A stretch of 64,000 nt of DNA, from NCBI RefSeq assembly GCF_007655135.1, contig NC_045134.1:11490982-11554981 (forward strand), read 5' to 3'. Shown here in pieces: positions 10,196 through 19,850 of this stretch; the first letter of the stretch is position 1, and each line of letters begins with the position of its first letter. A program made the position numbers and the translations under genes. The notes below the pieces were generated by a model. It searched no databases, was not told the DNA's origin, and was given only the letters and a program-made list of their open reading frames with translations. Source of the stretch: Punica granatum (taxonomy: Eukaryota > Streptophyta > Magnoliopsida > Myrtales > Lythraceae).

Positions 10196-13100
10196 TTAAG
10201 GGTAGTACTTCTTAAGGGCATCGGCATTGACCGGGAGTGCGTTTTCGGTCCCGTCCATATCGCTTAGGATAATTGCCCCTCCGGAGAAGACTTCCCTGAC
10301 GACGAAAGGTCCATCATACTTGTATGCAAACTTGCCCCGAGAGTCAGGTGTGATGTGCAAGACCTTTCGTAGGACGAGATCACCGGGGCGGAATTCGCGG
10401 TGGCGAACCCTTGCATTGAACGCTCGAGCCATTCTTTGTTGGTAGCATTGACCGTGGCAGAGCGCTGTTAGCCGTTTCTCGTCAATGAGATTGAGCTGTT
10501 CGTAGCGCTGCTTCGCCCATTCTGCTTCTTCGAGCTTGGACTCGGCGAGGACCCTCATGGAGGGAATCTCCACTTCGATTGGGAGGATTGCTTCCATGCC
10601 GTAGACTAGGGAGTACGGAGTTGCCCCGGTTGAAGTGCGGATGGACGTTCGATATGCCAAGAGCGCAAAAGGGAGCATCTCGTGCCAATCCTTATAGGTC
10701 ACCGTCATTTTCTCGATGATCCTCTTGATGTTTTTGTTCGCAGCCTCCACCGCACCGTTCATTTGGGGACGGTATGGTGTGGAATTGCGGTGGTGTATTT
10801 TGAATCGCTCACAAAGCTCATCGATGATCCTGTTGTTCAGGTTCTTAGCATTGTCGGTGATGATTGTTTCGGGGACTCCATATCGGGCGATGATGTCGCG
10901 CTTAAGGAAACGTGCCACGGCATTTGCGGTGACCGAAGCGAGCGTTATGGCCTCGATCCACTTGGTGAAGTAGTCAATTGCCACCAAAATGAACATGTGT
11001 CCATTGGATGCTTTGGGATTGATAGGGCCGATCACGTCAATGCCCCACATTGAAAAGGGCCACGGGGCCGCCATCGGGCGTAGCTCATTGGGGGGTGCTT
11101 TGATCTGATCGGCATAGACCTGGCACAAGTGGCAGTGTCTGACGTGTTTGGCGCAGTCGGCCTCCATGGTGGACCAAAAGTAACCTAGGCGCATGAGTTT
11201 CTTGGTGAGCATGAGACCGCTCATATGGGGTCCACAACTCCCTTCATGTATCTCTCCCATGAGGCGTTGTGCCTCGTTTTCGTCAACACACCGGAGTAGC
11301 GTGGCGTCGAAGGAACGGCGGTAGAGAGTCTCTCCGCTCAGGAAGTAATGCGCTGTGAGTCGCCTAAGTGTTTTCCGGTCCCGACGGTTGGCAAATGTCG
11401 GGTATTGGCCAGTTTGCAGAAAATGTTTGATGTCTTCGTACCATGGCTGTTCATCGGTCGCCTCGATTGTGTCGCAGTAAGCCGGGCCTTTGGCAATCTC
11501 GATCTCAAGTGGCTCGATGAGGTTTTCTTTTGTGATGCTCACCATTGATGCCAGTGTCGCAAGTGCATCTGCAAACTGATTCTTGATACGTGGCGTGTAG
11601 GTGAACGAGATTTTCTCGAAGTTCTCCGCTAACTCCTCGAGATACTCGTGGTATGGTACTAACTTTGCGTCTTTCGTCTTCCATTGCCCTAACGTTTGGA
11701 AGATTGTGAGCATTGAATCTCCGAACACTTCTAGCTCCTTCACCTTGAAATCAATCGCTGCTTGCAAGCCAAGGATGCATGCCTCGTATTCGGCCACATT
11801 ATTGGTGCAGAGAAAATTAACTTTTGCTGCAATCGGGTAATAACGTCCGTCCGGGGATATCAGCACTGCGCCGATACCAGAACCGGTGGAATTCACCGCG
11901 CCGTCGAAATACATCTTCCACGCGGTCCCATCCTCCTCCTCATCTACTCGGAGGATCCCTTCGTCTGGAAAGTCGGAGTTGATCGGCGTGTCATCCTCGA
12001 TGGGAAATTCCGCCAAATGGTCTGCAATTGCTTGCCCCTTGACTGATGTGCGGGGCACATACTCGATGTCGTACTCCGTCAGTTGACAGCGCCACTTTGC
12101 AATGTTCCTCATGGAGGATGGGCTACCAAGTAGATATTTCAGGGGATCCGCTTTCGACAGCAAGCGGATAGTGTGATAGAGGGTGTACTGTCGAAGTCTC
12201 TGCATGACCCACACCAGTGCGCAGCACATCTTCTCAATCTCCGGGTAATTGGATTCCCCTTCAGTAAACTTCTTGCTCAGATAGTAGATGGCATGTTCTG
12301 CGCGTGTGGACTCATCTTCTTGTCCCAGCATGCACCCCAATGATTGCCGGCGCACCGTCAGGTAAAGAATGAGAGGTCGACCTGGCGTGGGCGGGACCAA
12401 CACCGGCGACTGAACTAAGTATGTCTTAATATCGTCAAAGGCCTTCTGACAATCGTCGTCCCATTCAATTGCTGCATTTTTACGAAGCAGCCGGAAGAGG
12501 GGTTGACACTTATCTGATAAGTTCGCGATGAAACGCGCGATGTAGTTCAGTCGTCCTAAGAAGCTCCGTACCTCGCGCACTGTTGATGGCGGAGGTAACT
12601 CCCTAATCGCTTTCACCTTGTCAGGATCGACCTCGATGCCTCGTTCGCTGACCACAAATCCTAGCAGTTTTCCGGATTTCGCGCCGAATGTGCACTTGGC
12701 CGGGTTGAGCCTAAGCTTGTACTTCTTGAGACGTTCGAAGAGACGCCTCAGATTGACGAGGTGATCCTCTCCCTCCTTGGACTTTGCGATCATGTCGTCG
12801 ACGTAGACCTCGATCTCCTTATGCATCATGTCGTGGAAGAGCGTAACCATTGCCCGTTGGTAGGTTGCCCCGGCATTTTTGAGCCCGAAGGGCATGACCT
12901 TGTAGCAAAACGTGCCCCACATCGTGATGAAAGTCGTTTTGATCTTGTCGTCTTCAGCCATCCGGATTTGGTTATACCCCGAAAAGCCATCCATGAAGGA
13001 GAACTGATTGTGGCGCGCGGTGTTGTCGACCAAGACGTCGATGTGAGGCAGAGGGAAGTTGTCTTTAGGACTAGCCTTGTTGAGGTCCCGATAGTCGACG

Positions 13101-13637
13101 CAAACCCTGACCCTTCCGTCCTTTTTCTCCACGGGCACGATGTTTGCCACCCATTCAGAGTAATTGCAGACTTCTAGGAATCCCGCATTTATCTGCTTGA
13201 CGACCTCCTCCTTGATGCGGAGGAGAAGGCCGGCTCGCTGCCGCCGTAGGTGTTGCCGTTTGGGCGGGAAGTTCTCTGTATCGAGTGGGAGAGAGTGCTT
13301 GACTATCGACGGATCTAAGCCCGGCATGTCGGCGTAGGACCAGGCAAAGACCTCTTGGTACTCCTTCAAGAAATCGATCATCCGAGCTCGTTGTGTTGGA
13401 TCGAGGCCCGTCCCGATCTTTAGCGTGCGAGGTTCCTCTTCAGTGCCTATGTTGATTTCTTCTGTTGGCTCAACTGAGGTGAGTTGACGGTTCTCGAGGC
13501 GGTGCAAACTCTCCTCTATCTCAGGCACTCGACCGTCCTCGTCGAGCCCTTCCCCGAAGTATATGGGTTGGGGCTCTTCGAGGAGTTCTTCGGATGGGTT
13601 CGAATCGACGCGTCGAAGATTTGGATTCGAGTGGAGC
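10196..13637 (-). CDS. Retrotransposon Pol: reverse transcriptase, RNase H and integrase
   Basis: This block encodes the replication enzymes. RT occupies about 13200-12550, with the YVDD active site at 12805-12794 and the preceding MPFGLKNAGATYQ motif. A degenerate connection/RNase H follows (about 12400-12150). A second, archaeal-type RNase H (aRNH) lies at about 11920-11520 and begins MYFDGAVNS. Integrase has the HHCC zinc finger near 11250-11110 and the D-D-E catalytic residues in GIDVIG (about 11038), TDNAKN (10855-10853) and VEAANK (10747-10745). The C-terminal domain ends in LKKYYP before the stop at 10196. There is no ATG at the 5' end. The frame is open back to 13637, where an AG acceptor preceded by a pyrimidine-rich stretch provides entry from Gag-Pro by splicing. 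The reading frame is intact. Confidence 0.95.
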
Positions 13638-13848
13638 CTGGAAATTTAAACGAGTCGTCTTAGAAATATTTAAAGTGCTGCGAATGAGTAAGAGAGAAGG
13701 AAACGAAGGAGACACGAGAATTCAAAAATGCATGTAGGGATTTCATTGAAGGTGGGAACATTGATGCCATAACAAAAACCCCTCTTCCGTCGTGTGGCTT
13801 ATGACTTTGCCGACACGCGGGAAACATCGTCTACAAAGATAGCCTTAC
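13638..13848 (-). other. Predicted 211-bp intron between protease and RT
   Basis: The donor is GTAAGG at 13848-13843 and the acceptor is TTTCCAG ending at 13638. A CTAAG branch-like motif lies about 27 nt upstream of the acceptor. Removing the intron leaves two bases before the donor that combine with the first base after the acceptor as a valine codon, which puts Gag-Pro in frame with RT. The Gag-Pro stop codon (TAA, 13847-13845) overlaps the donor, and the Pol frame is closed upstream of the acceptor. Ogre elements are known to have a partially spliced intron at this place. Exact sites here are predicted, not observed. Confidence 0.8.
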
Positions 13849-16800
13849 ACATCGGCGATTACAGCCGAGTAGCGCGGGACTGAGGTCCAGTTGTTGAGCT
13901 CCTCATTCTCCTGCGCGAGGCGGATGTAGACCCCTGAAGGAGTCTCCTCGGTGACGGCGTATATGCCTGGCAGATCGACAAGCGCGTCGTCTAAATCCGA
14001 GGAGGGGCCGTCAAGAGTACCTCCGACGATGTGCTGTGATCCTGAAAAGAAGTGGGAGAGTGGCGGAACTGGGGTGCCCCTGTTGATCTTCCCGTAGTAC
14101 GCTGCGAGACGGTGGAGGCGCTTGCCTCTACGGGCTTCAATAATCTCGTGGCAGGAAGGGCGAAAACCGAGTCCCCTCCTGTTCTTGTACTCTTCGATCT
14201 CGATTGGGCGGTTGATCCCTTGCCCACGTGCTCCGAGTCCGGAACCCGGAATGTAATTATGGCGCAGCAAGATCTTCCCCACCATGCGGTCGGCGCGGGA
14301 CGGACCGGCCTTTCCGTAGTCTCGGATGACGGAGATGGTGTCGAACGAATGGAAGGGGAGGTTCTGATCGTCCCCAATACTGATATAGGGGACAGCCGTC
14401 TCCTTATAAATCGCATAGTCCTCCTCACCTTTGACCGTGATGAGTCGCTCTTCCACGATGAACTTAAGCTTTTGGTGCAAGGTGGAGGGGACTGCGCCCG
14501 CAAAATGGATCCATGGCCTCCCGAGCAGCAAGCTGAAGGCATTGGGGATGTCGAGCACCTGAAAAGTGACATTGAATGAACATGGACCTACCTCGATCAG
14601 AAGGTCGATCTCTCCGTTCACCTCTCTCCGCGAGCCATCGAAGGCTCGAACCGCTGTCTTGCTTGGACGAATACGATTCAGATCCACATTCATCTGCTTC
14701 AGGGTGGAAACAGGGCATACATTGAGAGCCGAACCATTGTCGATCATGACCCGGCCTACCACGAAGTTATTGCACTTACAGACGATGTGCAACGCCCGCG
14801 AGTGTGCGTACCCTTCGGAGGGAAGCTCGTCATCCGAGAATGAAATATTGTTGGAGAATATCGAACCAACGGTTTCTTCAATGAGATCTGGAGCCGTCTC
14901 CTTGGGGACCTGTGCCGCCGTCAGGACCTTCAGGAGCGCTTCACGATGTGGCTCCGAACTTAAGAGAAGGGCGAGTAGTGAAATGTGGGCCGGAGACTTG
15001 CCCATTTGTTCAACAACCTTATACTCGCTTGCCTTGATGATCTTCATAAAAGCCTCGGCTTCCTCTTCGGTCACCTTCTTTTGTGGGATCGGCGTAGCTT
15101 CCGGGGCGATTCCTAATGTCGCAGCAGGCGCCTTTCCTTTGTTCGCGACCTCCGGGTTTTCATACACTCGTCCCGAGCGCGTCACGCCCATGACGCTGAA
15201 TTGACGCTCGAGGTTCCCGACACTCCCTTCGTAGGTCCACGGAACCTTGCTATCTTGATATGGCTCTCGTGCGGGGACATCTATCACGAATGGGGCGGGC
15301 GTGGCATCAAACCCCGCGTACCCTATACCGGTTTCCGCAGGCACATATTCGATTACGAACGGGGCGGATGGCTCCTGCCCGGTCTCGTACTCCCCTATGG
15401 CGCAAACACTGATCATGTTAATGCTGGGTCCCGAGCTTGACCCGTGATCGGGAAGAGGATTAACTTGCACGTTCGGAGGTTTGACGGCGTTGAACGTGAG
15501 TTGTTTGCCATCAATCATAGCTTGGATCTTCTCCCGCAGCTTCCAACAATCGTCGGTGGTGTGACCGGGTGCGCCCTGATGGTACTCGCAGTGCCGACTC
15601 TGATCCTGAATGGTGGGGTCGAAATCGGGGTTAGGCGCTACTGATTTAATCCTATTGCCTGCGAGGAGTTGCCGGTATATGTGGGAGAGCGGGGCCGGAA
15701 GGGGTGTGAATTGTCTGCGCCGCGGCGCAGTGCTTTGTTGGTCCTGCGGGGCCGGAGCCCGTTGCACCGGCTGAGGAGTTCTCGAAGCCGGAGGCCTGCT
15801 TTGTTGGATCGGAGGGGGAATAGGGACGTAATTGTGCGGGGCCGGCAACGGAAAGGAGGCCGGCGGGGCGGAATAATATACTTGTTGCGCTGGGAGTTGC
15901 TGCTGATAATGCACCGGAGGTGGGGCATACGCCTGAGTGGTCGGTGGTGCGGGCGTGTAATTGATGGAATACTGTTGGGGGGCTTGGCGCCCTGAGTTAA
16001 CAGCATTGACGGACGCGTCTTTTCCTCTCCTGTTTCCCGCGGAGGGTGTCCCAGTAGCAACCTTCTTCGAGGACTCTCCCTCTTTCTTCTCGGCCGGTCC
16101 TTCTATCTTGCCGAGCTTAACGCCGATATCAAGCTTCTTCCCGGCGTCGATAAGGTTGGAGAACGAAGACGTGTGAGCCAACAGGTGCAAGTAGTAGGCC
16201 CCTTTGAGGGTAGAGTGGAATAATTGGATCTGCTGCGCCTCACTGATCGGGGGGACATGTTTCGCCGCTCTAGCCCTCCACTTTACTGCGTAGGCCTCGA
16301 AGCCCTGATCCTCGGCCATCTCCATTGTACTGAGCTCCAACAGGGTCGGGGGCGTTTCTGCACAGTACTTGTACTGGTCGATGAATTTGCCCGAAAGGTC
16401 CGTCCATGTAGGGATATCCGCGGCTTTCAGTGACATGTACCAATCAAGAGCCGCTCCCGCCAAACTGTCCTGGAACGTGTGGATGACGAACTCTTCGTAG
16501 TCCCAGTACTGCAGCATCTTTCCCCTGTAGTGACGGAGATGGTGACGGGGGTCGGTAGTGCCATGGTACCTTTGGAATTCAGGCACCTTAATCTTCGGGG
16601 GTAGCCGCATACCCGGAAAAAGACTCCAATCGCAATCGCCGGCATCGAGGCGAGGACCACCTGATTGTAAGGCTTTGATGTTCTCTTCCATCTTCTTCAA
16701 TCTCTGCTCCTGCTCAGTCCCCATTTCCGGGAGAAAGTTTGTCGGTGGAGCTATGGGGACAGCCTGGGTTGGCGTGCCCGGTTCAGGGATGGGAATGTTT

Positions 16801-17465
16801 AGGGGAGGTAGAGTTGGGTAAGAAAAGCTGATGTGGGGTTGTGGAGCTTGGAATGGGACAGGCTCGGCTGTGTGAGCAGGAGCGTGGGGGCTCTGTGCCG
16901 GGAAGACCATCGGCGGAGGAGCCGCGTAAACCGGTGCCGGAACCGGTATGGACATCGGCGGCGGTACTAGAGTAGTCGGGTTCGACGGTGGAAGAGGAAT
17001 GGCTGCCGGGAGAGTCACCGATGGCGGAGGGACGTTAGCTGGGAGGCCCGCCGGTGCGTGTATCGCAGGCGCTTCAATACCTTCCGGAGCATGGGTCGGC
17101 GGGACCCAAGGGTTTGGGTCGACTGTTGGCCCGTACCCCGGAGGCGGAGTAGAGTTCGAGGAGGTGCGGTTTGGAGCTCTGAGTAGGGCCATGAGCTCGG
17201 CCATGTCGGCAGCCATCTGATTGACCGTGCCCCTTAATGTGGAGATATCGCCTTCCAGTGCGACGATGCGGGCCGCACCCTCTGTAGAGGTGGACGGTGC
17301 TTGGGCTTCCGATGTTGGGACTGGTGGCGGGATTTCTCCCGAGTGTACCGGGGGTGCGCCTGCAGGAGTTAGTGGTGGCAGTGCTTGAGTCATGGACGGT
17401 TGATAATAAACCGGCGTCGGTGGAGTGTTCTCCTCGGAGCTAGCAAGCTGATTGTTCTGTGCCAT
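13845..17465 (-). CDS. Retrotransposon Gag-protease polyprotein with G-patch
   Basis: This 1206-residue frame starts at ATG 17465. Residues 1-250 are proline-rich with a short heptad-like segment at about 65-95. The Gag capsid-like domain (about 285-410) contains the W-D-Y and DWYMSL motifs. A variant zinc knuckle CEYH-x5-H-x4-C lies at about 625-640, where the usual CCHC pattern has H in place of the second C. The aspartic protease has DNGSALN at about residue 909 (Asp at 14741-14739), the Tat/Ogre variant of D-T/S-G. A G-patch (PGSGLGARGQG, about 1065-1110) follows, an RNA-binding module frequent in Ogre-type elements. The stop lies inside the predicted splice donor, so unspliced RNA gives Gag-Pro and spliced RNA a longer fusion. 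It is likely translated from an RNA that also carries ORF1. Confidence 0.94.
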   Translation of the reverse strand: MAQNNQLASSEENTPPTPVYYQPSMTQALPPLTPAGAPPVHSGEIPPPVPTSEAQAPSTSTEGAARIVALEGDISTLRGTVNQMAADMAELMALLRAPNRTSSNSTPPPGYGPTVDPNPWVPPTHAPEGIEAPAIHAPAGLPANVPPPSVTLPAAIPLPPSNPTTLVPPPMSIPVPAPVYAAPPPMVFPAQSPHAPAHTAEPVPFQAPQPHISFSYPTLPPLNIPIPEPGTPTQAVPIAPPTNFLPEMGTEQEQRLKKMEENIKALQSGGPRLDAGDCDWSLFPGMRLPPKIKVPEFQRYHGTTDPRHHLRHYRGKMLQYWDYEEFVIHTFQDSLAGAALDWYMSLKAADIPTWTDLSGKFIDQYKYCAETPPTLLELSTMEMAEDQGFEAYAVKWRARAAKHVPPISEAQQIQLFHSTLKGAYYLHLLAHTSSFSNLIDAGKKLDIGVKLGKIEGPAEKKEGESSKKVATGTPSAGNRRGKDASVNAVNSGRQAPQQYSINYTPAPPTTQAYAPPPVHYQQQLPAQQVYYSAPPASFPLPAPHNYVPIPPPIQQSRPPASRTPQPVQRAPAPQDQQSTAPRRRQFTPLPAPLSHIYRQLLAGNRIKSVAPNPDFDPTIQDQSRHCEYHQGAPGHTTDDCWKLREKIQAMIDGKQLTFNAVKPPNVQVNPLPDHGSSSGPSINMISVCAIGEYETGQEPSAPFVIEYVPAETGIGYAGFDATPAPFVIDVPAREPYQDSKVPWTYEGSVGNLERQFSVMGVTRSGRVYENPEVANKGKAPAATLGIAPEATPIPQKKVTEEEAEAFMKIIKASEYKVVEQMGKSPAHISLLALLLSSEPHREALLKVLTAAQVPKETAPDLIEETVGSIFSNNISFSDDELPSEGYAHSRALHIVCKCNNFVVGRVMIDNGSALNVCPVSTLKQMNVDLNRIRPSKTAVRAFDGSRREVNGEIDLLIEVGPCSFNVTFQVLDIPNAFSLLLGRPWIHFAGAVPSTLHQKLKFIVEERLITVKGEEDYAIYKETAVPYISIGDDQNLPFHSFDTISVIRDYGKAGPSRADRMVGKILLRHNYIPGSGLGARGQGINRPIEIEEYKNRRGLGFRPSCHEIIEARRGKRLHRLAAYYGKINRGTPVPPLSHFFSGSQHIVGGTLDGPSSDLDDALVDLPGIYAVTEETPSGVYIRLAQENEELNNWTSVPRYSAVIADV

Positions 17466-17778
17466 CTTCGATTGCAGACGAGTGAGATAACGGTGTGGCG
17501 CCAGTTATGGTTACCTGTATTAACAAGTGTGTAAATATCTACGCAAACGAGTTACGTTCTAAAAATAAAAACGTGTGACATAATAAATAAGGGGATGACG
17601 TGCATGAGATGCATGGATTTGAAAACTAATGTTGTCACTCGCATTGATTCAAAAGGTTTCTAAGATACAATGCAATTAAAAACAAGCCCTAAATCGTTCT
17701 TCCACCGCGCTCAGGGTGCGAGTGACTGTTGCCGTGGAGAGCACCGATTCAGGTGAGGGCCTGGTGGAGGCGTCTATC
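17466..17778 (-). other. Spacer between ORF1 and Gag
   Basis: About 313 bp separate the ORF1 stop from the Gag start on the element's strand. I see no domain in it. It may be an untranslated leader or an intron, but I did not find a convincing donor-acceptor pair. Confidence 0.4.
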
Positions 17779-19269
17779 CTAAGGGGTGCGTGGACCTCCA
17801 CGGGCTCTCTTCCTGAACCTCTCCAAGGCGACATTCGCTCGTGCCAGCTCCTGTTCGCGCCTCTGCAGCTCGGCGCGGGCCTGGGCGAGCTCTCTCTGTA
17901 ATTGTCGTTGATCCACAAGCTGCTCGTCTTTCTCTGCGACTTCCCGACGAAGGTGATCTCTCTCGGCCCTGAGGTTAGCAAGCTCTGCTTGAATGGCCAC
18001 GTTCGGGGTGAAAGACGCTCCCGTTGGTCCGTTATCTTCAGCTCGTGGAGAGTCGGCGAGATCCTCGTGTGCTGTAGGACCCCACCGATAGAAACGGAGG
18101 ACATATTCCTCGGTAGCCTGGAAATCCTGTTCTTCAAGGGTTGGATGCTCGGGGAAATACGGACGCTCGATGACCACGGTTCGCCACGCGTCCAAAACCC
18201 GTTCGATGTCTCTTTGGCGATCCACGGATGTCTGATCCTCCCGCCAAGTGTGTTCGAATTTAGCCCGTGCCGTGTCCTCGGGGACTGTCTGCAGGCTGCC
18301 AAACTGCCTCATCACTCGTGCCGGAAAATATGTGGTGGACCCCGCATGACTCACGAGTGGTACTCCGTTAAAATCAGGGCACCTAAGGGCTGCGGGTCCG
18401 GGTGGCATCCACGCGGCTCGCCACTTAAAGCCCCTAGGTGGTATTTCGCGAAAAATCTTGATCCACTCGGAAACCTTGCGTTCTTCCACACGTATCAGAG
18501 ATAATAACTGCGAAATGATCGACCCCGAGCGACTGAAAAACAGGACTGGCCTCACGAGACCGAAGGGGTTTGCATGACTTTGAAGCCACATTTGTAAGAG
18601 GATTGGGGACCCTCTCAACCTACGATCAGCTGTTCGTGTGATGCGGTCGAGGGACCGGATAGTCTCGGCCACTAGGCCTACCTCATACTCGCGGCCTCCG
18701 ACCACTTGGAGGACGACGCTAGCTAAAGTTGCGTCTATACGATCAGCTGCGCGAGGGAATAAAAGAGTCCCAAAAATCAAAAGTAAAACTGCATGACACA
18801 AATTCTTTTGGAAAAGATCCCCTCGGACCACGCGTGATTGTGAATCGATAAAACGGAGTAGTTTCGCAGTTATTATCTCTGTACCGCCGGAATATGCGAG
18901 TTCGGCCTGCAGCGAAGACCTTTGCACCCCGAGTAGGCGCGAAACTAGAACTGGTCGAGTAGTCTGGAAATTAGGCTCCATAATTCCGTGAGTGACTGTG
19001 GTCCGGCCGATGAGGGTCCTATACTCCTCAATAGTAGGCGCGAGCTCGGTGCCCTGGATGTTGAAGACGGCGTGTGCTGGATCCCAAAACGTTACAGCAG
19101 CTCCGAGAAAATTCCAGTCTACCCGACGAGCGGACAACAGAGGTACATCTCCGACGAAGGTGGTGATGTAGTCCTGATCAATTCGGCGCAGGCTTATCCA
19201 TATGCGGTTGATTTCGTCCAGTGGTGGTGTGATCCTGTCGAGGCGCGGAAAGGAGGCCGGGCGCGACAT
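17779..19269 (-). CDS. Retrotransposon ORF1, DUF7745-like domain with C-terminal coiled coil
   Basis: This 496-residue protein begins at ATG 19269 and is intact. Residues 1-360 match the plant-specific ORF1 domain found upstream of gag in Ogre-type elements, often annotated as DUF7745 or 'aminotransferase-like, plant mobile domain'. Landmarks are TFWDPAHAVFNIQG near 60-73, TIEEYRTLIG near 80-90 and RGSPILLQMW near 220-230. Residues about 410-485 form a strongly charged heptad-rich coiled coil, followed by a basic tail (RFRKRARGG). Its biochemical role is not known. The coiled coil and basic tail would suit oligomerisation and nucleic-acid binding, but that is inference. Confidence 0.85.
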   Translation of the reverse strand: MSRPASFPRLDRITPPLDEINRIWISLRRIDQDYITTFVGDVPLLSARRVDWNFLGAAVTFWDPAHAVFNIQGTELAPTIEEYRTLIGRTTVTHGIMEPNFQTTRPVLVSRLLGVQRSSLQAELAYSGGTEIITAKLLRFIDSQSRVVRGDLFQKNLCHAVLLLIFGTLLFPRAADRIDATLASVVLQVVGGREYEVGLVAETIRSLDRITRTADRRLRGSPILLQMWLQSHANPFGLVRPVLFFSRSGSIISQLLSLIRVEERKVSEWIKIFREIPPRGFKWRAAWMPPGPAALRCPDFNGVPLVSHAGSTTYFPARVMRQFGSLQTVPEDTARAKFEHTWREDQTSVDRQRDIERVLDAWRTVVIERPYFPEHPTLEEQDFQATEEYVLRFYRWGPTAHEDLADSPRAEDNGPTGASFTPNVAIQAELANLRAERDHLRREVAEKDEQLVDQRQLQRELAQARAELQRREQELARANVALERFRKRARGGPRTP

Positions 19270-19830
19270 CCCTTACCAAGATGAAAGGAAAATCGACTTA
19301 GGACTCATCAATGCGAGTGACACCCTAATTTTGAAAATTATATGATGTATGCATGCGGAAATGTAAATGCCCACGGCTTAATTGAATTACAAGGTGTATG
19401 TACATGTCTCTCGAAATTGGAAAAGACTCAAATGGCGCGCAGGCCGACTCAATGGACTGTCGTTGAAGCCGAGTTGGAGGATGGCATGAAGCTCCTGCAG
19501 AATGCATGGTTATAGTGCTACAGGGACCGTGCTACGTAAGGATGGGGGCTCTCGACTCAAGGGTGTTAATTCCTTGAAACCGAGCGGGATTCTTTTCAAG
19601 GCCTAAACGGCAGTCGAACTGCGCGCCGCACCCCTACTTCGAACCCCTATCTAACCTATGCTCCTATTACCGGTCGTGGGACGCGACCCATAGGTACCTA
19701 GAAGCTAGTATGATATGCAATGCATGTGCGGGAAATAAAAGTGCGTTAAGTAGATAAGCGGGAAATGCGGAAAGCGGTAAATAAACAAGCAAACAAAGCA
19801 AGCGGGAACGAGCCCGAACCCTCTAAGCGT
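19270..19830 (-). other. Retrotransposon 5' untranslated leader
   Basis: This is the region between the primer-binding site and ORF1 on the element's strand. No domain is visible. It would hold packaging signals, which I cannot identify from sequence. Confidence 0.5.
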
Positions 19831-19847
19831 CCCCAGTGGAGTCGCCA
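19831..19847 (-). promoter_or_regulatory. Primer-binding site
   Basis: On the element's strand TGGCGACTCCACTGGGG starts three bases after the end of the 5' LTR. Its complement ends in CCA, as a tRNA 3' end must. Ogre/Tat elements usually use an arginine tRNA; the specific tRNA here should be checked against the host's tRNA genes. Confidence 0.85.
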
Positions 19848-19850
19848 AGC

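Noticed and set aside
10682..11053. Plus-strand open frames across the retrotransposon coding region
   Set aside because: They are antisense shadows of the Pol and Gag-Pro reading frames and have no domains.
13521..13715. 64-codon open frame between Gag-Pro and Pol
   Set aside because: It overlaps the predicted intron and the start of Pol in another frame and has no domain.
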